A model generated the notes under the pieces. The model saw only the letters and a program-made list of their open reading frames with translations. It was not told where the DNA came from and searched no databases. A stretch of 18,211 nt of DNA from Chloroflexota bacterium (GTDB lineage Bacteria > Chloroflexota > Anaerolineae > Anaerolineales > Villigracilaceae): positions 1 through 18,211 of the forward strand of contig JACPVB010000294.1 in the NCBI GenBank assembly GCA_016191985.1. Direction: 5' to 3'. Position numbers and translations under genes: made by a program. Shown piece after piece: positions 7,766 through 14,500 of the stretch; within the stretch, counting starts at the first letter, position 1, and the number at the start of each line of letters is the position of its first letter.

Positions 7766-7948
7766 TTAATCTTCATCGTTCTCATCTTTGGTGGATGCCT
7801 GATTCCCCATATTGCGAAAGAAATGACGCATCCGCGCTATGCCAGAGCGGATTTGCCGCGAAAAGACAAGCAAACTCCCCGTTACAACGGCGAAAATCGT
7901 TGCCAATGCCTGAAAAAGCATTCCGCCAGTATTGGGATCAATATACAT
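7766..7948 (-). CDS. Small membrane protein opening MYIDPNTGG
   Basis: The 60-aa protein has the N-terminal motif MYIDPNTGGMLFQ, one membrane helix at about residues 9-29, a basic stretch RQIRSGIARMRHFFRN (31-46) and an acidic tail. Small proteins beginning MYIDPxTGS/G are, to my recollection, common next to phosphodiesterase- or sulfatase-fold and envelope polysaccharide genes, which fits its place as first gene of this operon. ATG 7948 is preceded by AAAGGAG at ideal spacing; a longer reading from 7975 would place this ribosome binding site inside the gene. The predicted topology is N-terminus outside or in the membrane with the basic region in the cytoplasm. The function is unknown. Confidence 0.75.
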   Translation of the reverse strand: MYIDPNTGGMLFQALATIFAVVTGSLLVFSRQIRSGIARMRHFFRNMGNQASTKDENDED

Positions 7949-8073
7949 ATTTAACTCCTTTCCTGGGTATTTCAATCAACTATCTGGATTTTATTTATTT
8001 GCCGCCAGATTTTGCATCCGTTAAACTCTAAAAATTTTAATATCCAGCATAACACCCCGGCCAGGCAAATTCC

Positions 8074-8113
8074 ATGTATCCAGGTTCAAAAAGATATATA
8101 AAAATGGATACAT
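8074..8113. repeat. Perfect 9-bp inverted repeat with AT-rich spacer
   Basis: ATGTATCCA at 8074-8082 is matched by TGGATACAT at 8105-8113. The 22-base spacer is almost all A and T apart from its first bases. A second overlapping pair, TTCAAAA (8085-8091) and TTTTGAA (8113-8119), gives an alternative fold. It may be an operator for a dimeric regulator or a leader hairpin of the envelope operon. Confidence 0.5.
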
Positions 8114-8212
8114 TTTGAATCTGAAAATCGAATGAGCTACTTCCGTACCCCCGCTTCCAACTCCGACCCTCAACCTGCCAGCCATAAAACGGCAGAATCC
8201 ACCCGTTAAGTT

Positions 8213-8405
8213 CTCGCCTTACGCAATTCAAAACCCCGTAGGGGTGGCAAGATTATAGAAAATTAGGCGAGCGGAGACCAAATCCCGAAGGGATGACATG
8301 GATTTTACGAGCCATGACACCCCTTCAGGGTTGAATATGCTGTATCGTAAAATCTATAATCATTTGACCCCTACGGGGTCATAAAACCATTCTGCGTAAG
8401 GTGAG
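8213..8405. repeat. Nested composite palindrome of about 190 bp
   Basis: Paired inverted arms are arranged symmetrically. CTCGCCTTACGCA (8213-8225) pairs with TGCGTAAGGTGAG (8393-8405), one mismatch. CCCCGTAGGGG (8234-8244) pairs with CCCCTACGGGG (8368-8378). ATTATAG (8252-8258) pairs with CTATAAT (8354-8360). ATTTTACGA (8302-8310) pairs with TCGTAAAAT (8345-8353). Two further self-palindromes, CCCGAAGGG (8284-8292) and CCCCTTCAGGG (8320-8330), lie near the centre. The whole could form a long hairpin or cruciform. It looks like a non-coding mobile palindromic element or a tandem pair of such units in inverted orientation. Confidence 0.75.
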
Positions 8406-8453
8406 TTAAGTTTTCTTAATGTGCCCGCGGGAAAACTGAGATTTTCAAAAAGG

Positions 8454-8459
8454 TATAAT
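8454..8459 (+). promoter_or_regulatory. Candidate -10 box of the KdpD-like kinase gene
   Basis: A perfect TATAAT lies 12 bases before ATG 8472. No good -35 hexamer is found 16-18 bp upstream. If used, transcription would begin only a few bases before the ATG, giving a nearly leaderless mRNA. That fits the lack of a well-spaced ribosome binding site; the alternative GTG start at 8421 would then not be transcribed. Confidence 0.35.
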
Positions 8460-8471
8460 AAACTTCACACC

Positions 8472-9926
8472 ATGCGGAGTTCCTCTTTTATCTCTCATTT
8501 CTGGCACTATTTTCTTTCCTTTGTGCTGATCGCTTTCACCACAGCAATCTTCTTTGCTTTGCGTGACGCGCTCGATACAACGCTGGTTGCGCTGCTGTAT
8601 TTGATTCCGCTGGGGATGATTACCGCCTTTTGGGGATTTGGCCCCGGCATTACCAGCGCGCTGGTCACATTCCTTACGTTCAATTATTTTTTCATCGAAC
8701 CGTATTACACATTCACCGTCCACCGCGCCACAGACGTGGTGATCCTGGTTGTTTTCCTGGTTGTGGCTGTGGTGATCAGCCAATTGGTGGGACGTGCCCT
8801 GGCAGGCCTTGCTGCCGCAACGGCGCGTGAACGCGAAGCCACGCAACTTTATGAACTCAGTACGGCGCTGGCGGGTTTGCATAACGATCATGCCATAGCA
8901 GAAATCCTTGCCAGGCAGGTGCAGGAGGTCTCACAGGGCGAAACGGTGGAATTGAACATCACGGGGGCAGAGACCTTCGCATTTCGATTACCCGAATCAG
9001 CCACACCGCATCGTCCGCCGGAATGGGTTATCCCCATGCAGGTGGCGCGCGGTGCTCTCGGGGAGATTCGGCTCTGGAGGGCCGCACCAGCCCTAACGTC
9101 CAGTGAGAAGCGGTTGTTGCAGACTTTTGCCAGTCAGGGCGCGCTGGCACTCGAGCGGGCAAGACTCGCTCAGGCAGAGTCCCGCGCCCGAGTCCTCGAA
9201 GAAAGCGACAGGTTAAAGTCCGCGATTTTATCGTCTGTTTCGCATGAATTGCGGACGCCGCTTTCCACCATCAAAGCCGCGGCGTCGAGTCTGCGCAGCA
9301 ATGAAGTCAGTTGGGATTCTCCGGTGCGCCCCGAGTTGATTGCCGCCATTGACGATGAGGCCGATCATTTGAATATGCTGGTCGGAAATTTGCTCGACAT
9401 GTCACGCATCGAGTCGGGGGCGCTTAAGCCGAAGCGTGAGTGGAATATTTTGCCCGAAATTGTGGGGAGCGTGCTGGCGCGCATGAAACATCTGGCGGGG
9501 GAACATCGCCTTGAAGTGGATGTGCCCGAAAGCCTGCCGCTCGTGCCTGTGGATTATGTGCAGATGGAACAGGTCTTCACGAATTTGGTGAGCAACAGCG
9601 TGAAATACGCGCCGGAGAAAACGGTGATCCGTGTGCGTGCGTTTGTGGAAGGCGAATTGATCCATGTGCTGGTCAGCAACCAGGGGCCGCAGGTACCGCA
9701 GGAACATCTTGACCGTATCTTCGACAAGTTCTACCGCATCACTGCCGCAGACCGAGTGACCGGCACGGGACTTGGGCTTTCGATTTGCAAAGGCATCATC
9801 GAAGCGCATGGCGGGCGTATTTGGGCGGAGAACCTCCACGATGGATTGGCTTTCAATTTCACATTGCCGCTGATCTGGGAGGGCACGCCGCCCCCGCAGC
9901 TTCCGATGGATACGGAGACTGAATGA
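8472..9926 (+). CDS. KdpD-like short sensor histidine kinase (DUF4118, GAF-like, HisKA, HATPase)
   Basis: The 484-aa kinase has four closely packed helices between residues 13 and 110 in the DUF4118 arrangement of KdpD, including the motif FNYFFIEPYYTFTV. A GAF-like region (about 125-230) follows, then HisKA with His258 in SSVSHELRTPLSTIKA and an HATPase domain with N-box NLVSNSVKYAP and G2 box GTGLGLSICK. It lacks the N-terminal KdpD P-loop domain and the Usp domain, so it is about half the usual KdpD length. The G1 box reads NQGPQ (403-407) instead of DxGxG, which may weaken ATP binding. ATG 8472 fits the start of the membrane domain; a GTG at 8421 would add 17 residues. It overlaps the KdpE-like gene by four bases. 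KdpD senses low K+ or turgor and phosphorylates KdpE. Confidence 0.9.
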   Translation: MRSSSFISHFWHYFLSFVLIAFTTAIFFALRDALDTTLVALLYLIPLGMITAFWGFGPGITSALVTFLTFNYFFIEPYYTFTVHRATDVVILVVFLVVAVVISQLVGRALAGLAAATAREREATQLYELSTALAGLHNDHAIAEILARQVQEVSQGETVELNITGAETFAFRLPESATPHRPPEWVIPMQVARGALGEIRLWRAAPALTSSEKRLLQTFASQGALALERARLAQAESRARVLEESDRLKSAILSSVSHELRTPLSTIKAAASSLRSNEVSWDSPVRPELIAAIDDEADHLNMLVGNLLDMSRIESGALKPKREWNILPEIVGSVLARMKHLAGEHRLEVDVPESLPLVPVDYVQMEQVFTNLVSNSVKYAPEKTVIRVRAFVEGELIHVLVSNQGPQVPQEHLDRIFDKFYRITAADRVTGTGLGLSICKGIIEAHGGRIWAENLHDGLAFNFTLPLIWEGTPPPQLPMDTETE

Positions 9927-10618
9927 ACAACGCGCCGCACATTCTTGTCATCGATGATGAACTGCAAATCCAGCGCGCGATCCGCACCATCCTGACTGAA
10001 AAAGGATTCAGGGTGACAACCGCAAGTCGCGGCGAGGAGGGACTCACGCTGGCCGCGACGAATGAACCCGATATCGTCATCCTCGATTTGGGTTTGCCCG
10101 ATATGGATGGCGTTGAAGTTTGTATACGCCTGCGCGAGTGGACGCAATGCCCGATCATCATTCTCTCGGTGCGCGATAGCGAGCGCGATAAAGTGGCCGC
10201 GCTCGATAAGGGCGCGGACGATTACCTCACAAAACCTTTTGGCATCGAAGAATTGCTGGCGCGTGTGCGGGTGGCATTGCGCCATTCGGCAGGTAAACAG
10301 GGGACGCAAAGCAAGGTGATTAAAGCGGGGCCGCTCACGATTGACCTGGCGTGGCATATCGTGAAACGCGGCGATCAGGAGATTAAGCTGACCGCCACCG
10401 AATATAAATTGCTCGCGTATCTTGCCGCCAACCATGGACGTGTGCTTACGCATCAAAGCATCCTTACGCACGTCTGGGATCCCGCCGACGCCAACCACAC
10501 CGAATACCTGCGTGTTTACATGCGCCAGCTCCGCAAGAAGCTCGAAATTGACCCCGAACGCCCGCAGTACATTCTCACCGAACCTGGGATTGGGTATCGC
10601 TTTATTGCGGATGAGTGA
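9923..10618 (+). CDS. kdpE: KdpE-like OmpR-family response regulator
   Basis: The 231-aa regulator has a receiver domain with Asp11-Asp12, phosphoacceptor Asp55 in VILDLGLPDMDG, Ser82 and Lys104. The stretch ILSVRDSERDKVAALDKGAD followed by DYLTKPFGIEELLARVRVAL is very close to the KdpE subfamily. The winged-helix domain (about 132-231) has LTATEYKLLAYLAANHGRVL, EYLRVYMRQLRKKLE and the wing GIGYRFI. The ATG overlaps the kinase stop (ATGA), so the two proteins are translationally coupled. No kdpFABC genes are in view; the probable targets are the potassium transport genes starting at 10790. The gene is followed by a double-hairpin repeat and a strong terminator. The KdpE label is confident at subfamily level, but its target promoters are inferred. 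Confidence 0.9.
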   Translation: MNNAPHILVIDDELQIQRAIRTILTEKGFRVTTASRGEEGLTLAATNEPDIVILDLGLPDMDGVEVCIRLREWTQCPIIILSVRDSERDKVAALDKGADDYLTKPFGIEELLARVRVALRHSAGKQGTQSKVIKAGPLTIDLAWHIVKRGDQEIKLTATEYKLLAYLAANHGRVLTHQSILTHVWDPADANHTEYLRVYMRQLRKKLEIDPERPQYILTEPGIGYRFIADE

Positions 10619-10621
10619 TTC

Positions 10622-10674
10622 TGGAATCCGACAGCTTGCTGTCGGAAATCACAGGAGCAAGCTCCTGCATTCCA
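10622..10674. repeat. Double-hairpin intergenic repeat with outer stem
   Basis: TGGAAT (10622-10627) pairs with ATTCCA (10669-10674). They enclose two perfect hairpins: CCGACAGC-TT-GCTGTCGG (10628-10645) and CAGGAGC-AA-GCTCCTG (10652-10667). The three stems would give a small cloverleaf in RNA or DNA. This layout is typical of a REP-like element that spreads through intergenic regions. It begins four bases after the regulator stop. Confidence 0.7.
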
Positions 10675-10685
10675 TAAACTTACAG

Positions 10686-10712
10686 CGCCCTTGCAAAAGG
10701 GCGTTTTTATTT
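10686..10712 (+). terminator. Intrinsic terminator after the kinase/regulator pair
   Basis: CGCCCTT (10686-10692) pairs perfectly with AAGGGCG (10697-10703) around a GCAA tetraloop, and is followed by TTTTTATTT. A GNRA loop on a 7-bp GC-rich stem with a T-run is a strong rho-independent terminator. It separates the regulatory operon from the transport operon. Confidence 0.85.
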
Positions 10713-10732
10713 GTTCTTTACACGACTGCCCG
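10704..10732 (+). promoter_or_regulatory. Possible KdpE-type binding site
   Basis: The stretch begins TTTTTAT, contains TTTACAC (10717-10723) and ends GCCCG (10728-10732). From memory, the E. coli kdpFABC operator has the same three blocks in the same order with nearly the same spacing. It lies just upstream of the transport operon, where a KdpE site would be expected. The first block is also the T-run of the terminator, so part of the match may be coincidence. Confidence 0.3.
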
Positions 10733-10738
10733 ATTTTT

Positions 10739-10767
10739 TTGTCACCGTTTTATATGGGGTTGATAGG
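10739..10767 (+). promoter_or_regulatory. Candidate promoter of the transport operon
   Basis: TTGTCA (10739-10744) is separated by 17 bp from GATAGG (10762-10767), a mediocre -10. An overlapping TATATG (10751-10756) is an alternative. Because the previous operon ends with a strong terminator, the transport genes need a promoter in this 75-bp gap. A weak core promoter would suit activator control. Confidence 0.35.
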
Positions 10768-10789
10768 ATTTATTCATCCATGAGGTGAC

Positions 10790-11428
10790 ATGAACAAACT
10801 TGACTCAAGTCCCCCTTCCCTAACTTTCCCCCTCGCTTCTCATGCGGACCTTCGGCCTGTTCGCCGTTTAATCGTCCTTGTGCCTGAATCTGAGGCGGAA
10901 CCCGCGAATGCGGCGCGAAAAATCTGGGAGTTGGCGAATGCTCTCGGAAGCCGCGTGCAGTTCCTCGGTCTATGCAAAGATGCGACTTATGAACCCAGCC
11001 TGCGCAGGCAGATCGTGACCTTGTCCGCAATTGTGGGGGATGGCAACACTGTGCCCGTCGAATCCAAAATCGAATTTGGGAGTAATTGGCTGACCGCTGT
11101 TAAGTCCCACTGGCAGGCAGGGGATGTGATCCTCTGCTTTGCGGAACAGCGCGCGGGATTAATACGCAAGCCGTTGAGCCAGATATTGGAATCAAGTTTG
11201 AATGCGACTGTTTACGTGCTTTCCGGCTTGAATACCCAAAACCGCTTGCGCCCAACCTGGCTATCGCAGGTTGCCGTGTGGACGGGTTCGTTTGGCATCA
11301 TCGCTGGCTCTGCCCTGCTTCAAATCCGAATCACATCGATGCCGAGGGATTGGGCGCAAACGACCCTGTTGATCCTTTCAATCGTTGTTGAGGCCTGGCT
11401 GATCTGGGTTTGGAATTCCATTTTTTAA
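10790..11428 (+). CDS. Membrane-anchored protein with Usp-like domain
   Basis: The 212-aa protein has a cytosolic N-terminal part (about 25-150) that begins RRLIVLVPESEAEPANAARK and continues with alternating strands and helices, including GDVILCFAEQ (111-120) and TVYVLSG (140-146). This resembles a universal-stress-protein (Rossmann-like) fold. Two hydrophobic helices follow, at about 161-179 and 189-209, and end the protein. No clear ATP-binding G-x2-G-x9-G motif is present, so the Usp assignment is structural guesswork. ATG 10790 has GAGGTGAC directly upstream. It is the first gene after the terminator and precedes the 367-aa gene by 33 bases. KdpD normally contains a Usp domain that the short kinase here lacks, so this protein could supply a similar signal-binding role. 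Confidence 0.7.
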   Translation: MNKLDSSPPSLTFPLASHADLRPVRRLIVLVPESEAEPANAARKIWELANALGSRVQFLGLCKDATYEPSLRRQIVTLSAIVGDGNTVPVESKIEFGSNWLTAVKSHWQAGDVILCFAEQRAGLIRKPLSQILESSLNATVYVLSGLNTQNRLRPTWLSQVAVWTGSFGIIAGSALLQIRITSMPRDWAQTTLLILSIVVEAWLIWVWNSIF

Positions 11429-11461
11429 TAATCAACTTCATCATTTTCAAAAAGGTTAAGA

Positions 11462-12565
11462 ATGTCAGAAACAAATTCAAAATTTTTATCAGAACGACTG
11501 GCGGAGGATTACAAGCTCCAACAGGCCTTATTTTCTGCCCAGCCTGCCATTGTCCAGCGTTTTCTCGAAACGCAGGGAAGGCAGATCGCGCAAGCCATTG
11601 TCGATGGCGATTCACAAGTTAACTTTTCACTCCCAGACCGTGTGGTTTGCACGTTGGAGAATGTGGACCAGCCCACGCAGATAGCCATTCTCCAAAATCA
11701 ACGCACGCGCACTGCCGGGAGTTTCATGAACCGCTTCCGCAAGATGGAACTGTATAAGGAACTGCGGCATGCCTTCACTGAACTGGAGCAATCTCCGGAT
11801 CGGGCCGTATCGGTTGCGGCAGGTTTATTGCGGCACGCCACGGTTTTGCACATGGTTTATCAAATGCTGCCCGCAGGACGCAGTGTTACCTACAAACCCG
11901 CAGAAGAGGATGAAACCATTCCATCCATCCCTGAAACCGATGGGATGGAACCTGAATCCGCGATTACCGCGGCGACAGACGCGATTGCGGAAGAAGGAAA
12001 AACCGAAGAGGGGCGGGGCGACTTGTTGGTTCCATTCGTCCCATTTGCGCGGAAATTTTACCTGCCCCAATGGGTGGCCTTCGATGAGAAAGGGGAAATG
12101 CTGGTCAAGTCTGTGGACGAGGCCAAGGCTCATGTCAAATCCATGCAGAGATTCATGGAAGTTTTATTCCTCGCGGTTGCGCTGGCTCCCTATATTTCCA
12201 CTGACGAGGAATACGGCAAAAAGCGCTATGGCATGTTGGGGCAGTTGGTCAACCAGGGACGCGCGTTGGCAATTTACCAGGTGAAGGAAATCATCGCCCG
12301 CATCAAGGAACGCGCCGAGGCTGGAAGTTTGAACCGCGGGCTTCGCCTCAGCCTGCCTTATTTCGACGACCAGGAATTGAAGATCGACGTCTCGAATTTT
12401 GAGGTCATTCCATCGGGACGCATCATGTTCGTTCCCGCTTTTGTTGTGCGCGCCGTGCGGCAGGAACAGGTGAAAGTCAGCCAGGATACGCGCTTCAACC
12501 CGTCCACCCGCAAACATTTACTTTATTTGCTTGACCTGCTTGAAAAAGCATTTGAAGCCGAATAG
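11462..12565 (+). CDS. Uncharacterised 367-aa soluble protein of the potassium operon
   Basis: I do not recognise this family. The N-terminal part (1-145) is helical and charged, with RTAGSFMNRFRKMELYKELR near 82-101. A low-complexity acidic linker rich in Glu, Pro and Thr occupies about 147-187. The C-terminal part (188-367) contains VPFARKFYLPQWVAFDEKGE, a hydrophobic helix MEVLFLAVALAPYI (232-245) and a basic C-terminal segment ending in TRKHLLYLLDLLEKAFE. There is no signal peptide, and the hydrophobic helix is too short and too amphipathic to be a sure membrane anchor. The start has AAAAAGG at good spacing. It is 33 bases after the Usp-like gene and 15 bases before the KimA-like transporter gene, so it is likely co-expressed and may regulate or assemble that transporter. 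Confidence 0.8.
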   Translation: MSETNSKFLSERLAEDYKLQQALFSAQPAIVQRFLETQGRQIAQAIVDGDSQVNFSLPDRVVCTLENVDQPTQIAILQNQRTRTAGSFMNRFRKMELYKELRHAFTELEQSPDRAVSVAAGLLRHATVLHMVYQMLPAGRSVTYKPAEEDETIPSIPETDGMEPESAITAATDAIAEEGKTEEGRGDLLVPFVPFARKFYLPQWVAFDEKGEMLVKSVDEAKAHVKSMQRFMEVLFLAVALAPYISTDEEYGKKRYGMLGQLVNQGRALAIYQVKEIIARIKERAEAGSLNRGLRLSLPYFDDQELKIDVSNFEVIPSGRIMFVPAFVVRAVRQEQVKVSQDTRFNPSTRKHLLYLLDLLEKAFEAE

Positions 12566-12580
12566 CACAAGGTTGCCACA

Positions 12581-14401
12581 ATGTTTTTCTCTATTGCCCT
12601 ACTAATTATTGTTATCGTTGCTTCCCTGCGCGCCGCGCCGAAAGAGAGGCAGGAAGATGCCCACATCCACGGCGCCGGTCAGATTGGCGTGCTGGCGGCG
12701 ATTGCCCTATTTGGTGTGGATTATTTCACATCGTATTACTATGCCACTGGCGAGATGATGAGCGCGCTTCATCCATATGGCTTGCAAAAGTACGGATACA
12801 TCGCCGTCGCGATCATTGCCTTTGCCAATTTTGTTTTTGGCATTCTGTATATGTATTCGCTTGGACCGTTCAATGAAGGCGGCGGATCGTACACCGCCTC
12901 GATGCGCTACCTCAAGCCCACATTAAGCCTCGTGGTGGCGGTCACGTTGATTCAGGATTATGTACTGACCATCGTGGTATCTGCGCTCTCCGGCGGCGAC
13001 CAGCTTTTGTCCATCATCAATGCCTATGATGCTAATTGGGTCTGGCATTTTGCGCTCGGCGCCGTGCTTGCGGCAGTGACATGGTTCCTGACGATCCGCG
13101 GGCGCGGTGAGTCGGCGCGCGTGGTATTCACCATGTTGGGTGTTTTTCTTTTGCTCACGATCACAATGGGCATTGGTTTGTTGATTGCGCATTTGAAAGG
13201 GGTCTCCCCAGAGGCATCGGATGTTGCAGTTGGATCTGTCTCGCTGGGGCAGGCGTTCCTGCACATGCTGACTGCATCCATGAAAGGCATGGTCGCACTC
13301 ACTGGGTTGGAGGCTGTTTCCAATGGCGTTCAATTCTTTATCAATGAGGATGTAAGTTTCGTCAAGTGGGGCAGGAAACGTTTGCCTCGCCTTAAAAAAC
13401 TGTGGGATTTTTACGGCGGTAAATCAGGCATTGGCCGTTTCGTACAGACCTCCTTCCTGTTCTATGGCGGTCTCACCACCTTGTTCCTCACGTTTTTCTC
13501 ACTGCGCTTCAATGTTTATGATGGCACGCTGGGCCGCACGTTGATCGGCAATCTGGCTTTCATTGGTTTCTCCCAAATCCCTGGCGGTGTGATCCTGTTC
13601 TGGGCGTACCAGATATTGGCCGTCCTCATGCTGGCTGCCGCATCCATGACTGCGTTCCAGGACGCGCAGGCTACTGAATGGCGCGATGTGGCCATCGGTG
13701 AAATCCCTGAGGCCATTGTGTATCGCGATCCGCGCGGGACGTTTACGCGCTCCGTCACCATTACGTTTGGACTCTCTGTAATTATCATGTTACTCGTTCG
13801 CGGACAAACCACCGTTGCTATCCCATTCTATGGCGTGGGTGTGTTCATGCCCATTATGGTCATGGGCCTGGCCGTTCGTAAAAATATCCTTGAGCATTAC
13901 ACAGGCCGTGCGCGTGCCTGGGGTGCGTTTGCCGCTTCGTTTGCCGCTGCCCTTTCATTCACGGTGTTCCTGGGCCAATTGATAGGAAAATGGCACGAGG
14001 GCGGCTGGGCGGCGTTGGTGTCCTTCACGCTCCTTGCGATTGCCGCACACATGATGCTGCTCTCCCCGCTGGGCTATCGTGAGCCCAAACAAATCCATCG
14101 CATTGTGCGCGACAAGGCGCGCGTTCAAGGCGCGATGGCTTCCATCGTTGAATGGCAATCGCTCAGAATGCAGGAATACCGTTATGACCTGCGGGTAGCT
14201 ATTGCACGTTTCTTTGAGTTGTTTGGTGTCCGTCGTCCCATCCGCTTTGAACCTGAACCTGCTCCCGCTGGGGATTACGATCACGCCCTGCATGTGGATC
14301 ACCCTGAAGCGCCATCCTTGTTGGATCAATATCTTGACAAACCCGAACCAAAACTTGGCGGCGCGCCGAAAGAGACTGATTCCAGCGAAAAGGATTCGTA
14401 A
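12581..14401 (+). CDS. APC-superfamily cation transporter, KimA-like (probable K+ uptake)
   Basis: The 606-aa polytopic protein is close in length to Bacillus KimA. TM1 has LFGVDYFTSYYYATGE with Asp47 and Tyr54 at the same 7-residue spacing as the K+-binding Asp and Tyr of KimA. TM3 has QDYVLTIVVSALSGGDQ with Asp126, Tyr127, Thr130 and Ser134 at the spacing of the KimA TM3 ligands (residue identities recalled from the published structure). The GPFNEGGGSYTASM segment (about 95-108) matches the GGG motif of the KUP/APC group. About 12 helices are followed by a cytosolic tail from about 505, ending in a Pro/Glu-rich stretch. The N-terminus adds a short extra hydrophobic segment. AAGG lies upstream of the ATG. 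KUP/KimA-type carriers move K+ with H+; the substrate here is inferred. Confidence 0.85.
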   Translation: MFFSIALLIIVIVASLRAAPKERQEDAHIHGAGQIGVLAAIALFGVDYFTSYYYATGEMMSALHPYGLQKYGYIAVAIIAFANFVFGILYMYSLGPFNEGGGSYTASMRYLKPTLSLVVAVTLIQDYVLTIVVSALSGGDQLLSIINAYDANWVWHFALGAVLAAVTWFLTIRGRGESARVVFTMLGVFLLLTITMGIGLLIAHLKGVSPEASDVAVGSVSLGQAFLHMLTASMKGMVALTGLEAVSNGVQFFINEDVSFVKWGRKRLPRLKKLWDFYGGKSGIGRFVQTSFLFYGGLTTLFLTFFSLRFNVYDGTLGRTLIGNLAFIGFSQIPGGVILFWAYQILAVLMLAAASMTAFQDAQATEWRDVAIGEIPEAIVYRDPRGTFTRSVTITFGLSVIIMLLVRGQTTVAIPFYGVGVFMPIMVMGLAVRKNILEHYTGRARAWGAFAASFAAALSFTVFLGQLIGKWHEGGWAALVSFTLLAIAAHMMLLSPLGYREPKQIHRIVRDKARVQGAMASIVEWQSLRMQEYRYDLRVAIARFFELFGVRRPIRFEPEPAPAGDYDHALHVDHPEAPSLLDQYLDKPEPKLGGAPKETDSSEKDS

Positions 14402-14410
14402 TATCGATCA

Positions 14411-14500
14411 TGCGTTGCGAGGGAGCACTCCACACTAAAAAGGATTGCTTCGCCGCCGATGCTTCGACTACGCTCAGCAAGAGCGGCGGCTCGCAACGAC
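14411..14500. repeat. Palindromic intergenic repeat inside the transport operon
   Basis: CGTTGCGAG (14413-14421) is matched by CTCGCAACG (14490-14498), and GCCGCC (14452-14457) by GGCGGC (14485-14490). The inner part carries GCTTCGACTACGCTCAGC. These words are typical of widespread REP-like elements of the TTGCGAGC/GCTTCGACTACGCTCAG type. It occupies most of the 121-bp gap between the KimA-like gene and the ATPase gene. It should form a strong hairpin in mRNA without a T-run, so it may stabilise or attenuate the transcript. Confidence 0.7.

Larger units (their letters stand above)
7949..8471. other. Divergent intergenic region
   Basis: This 520-bp stretch separates the minus-strand envelope operon from the plus-strand kinase gene and shows no convincing gene; a 64-codon minus-strand frame at 8037-8231 has no family resemblance. 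The envelope-proximal part is AT-rich and contains ATCTGG and CCAGAT arms at 7983-8010. The middle has a 9-bp inverted repeat, and the kinase-proximal part is filled by nested palindromes. Promoters for both operons must lie here, but only a TATAAT near the kinase stands out. Confidence 0.6.

Noticed and set aside
8037..8231. 64-codon minus-strand reading frame in the divergent intergenic region
   Set aside because: No recognisable domain, no clear ribosome binding site, and it runs over the inverted repeat and into the palindrome, so it is more likely chance.
8421..8471. Upstream GTG start for the KdpD-like kinase
   Set aside because: It adds a basic 17-residue leader outside the DUF4118 domain, has no ribosome binding site and would lie upstream of the TATAAT box. 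It is not fully excluded.
10619..10789. Possible c-di-AMP (ydaO-type) riboswitch before the potassium transport genes
   Set aside because: The space is taken by the double-hairpin repeat, the terminator and a short promoter region. I could not find the long multi-helix ydaO motif here or before the KimA-like gene.
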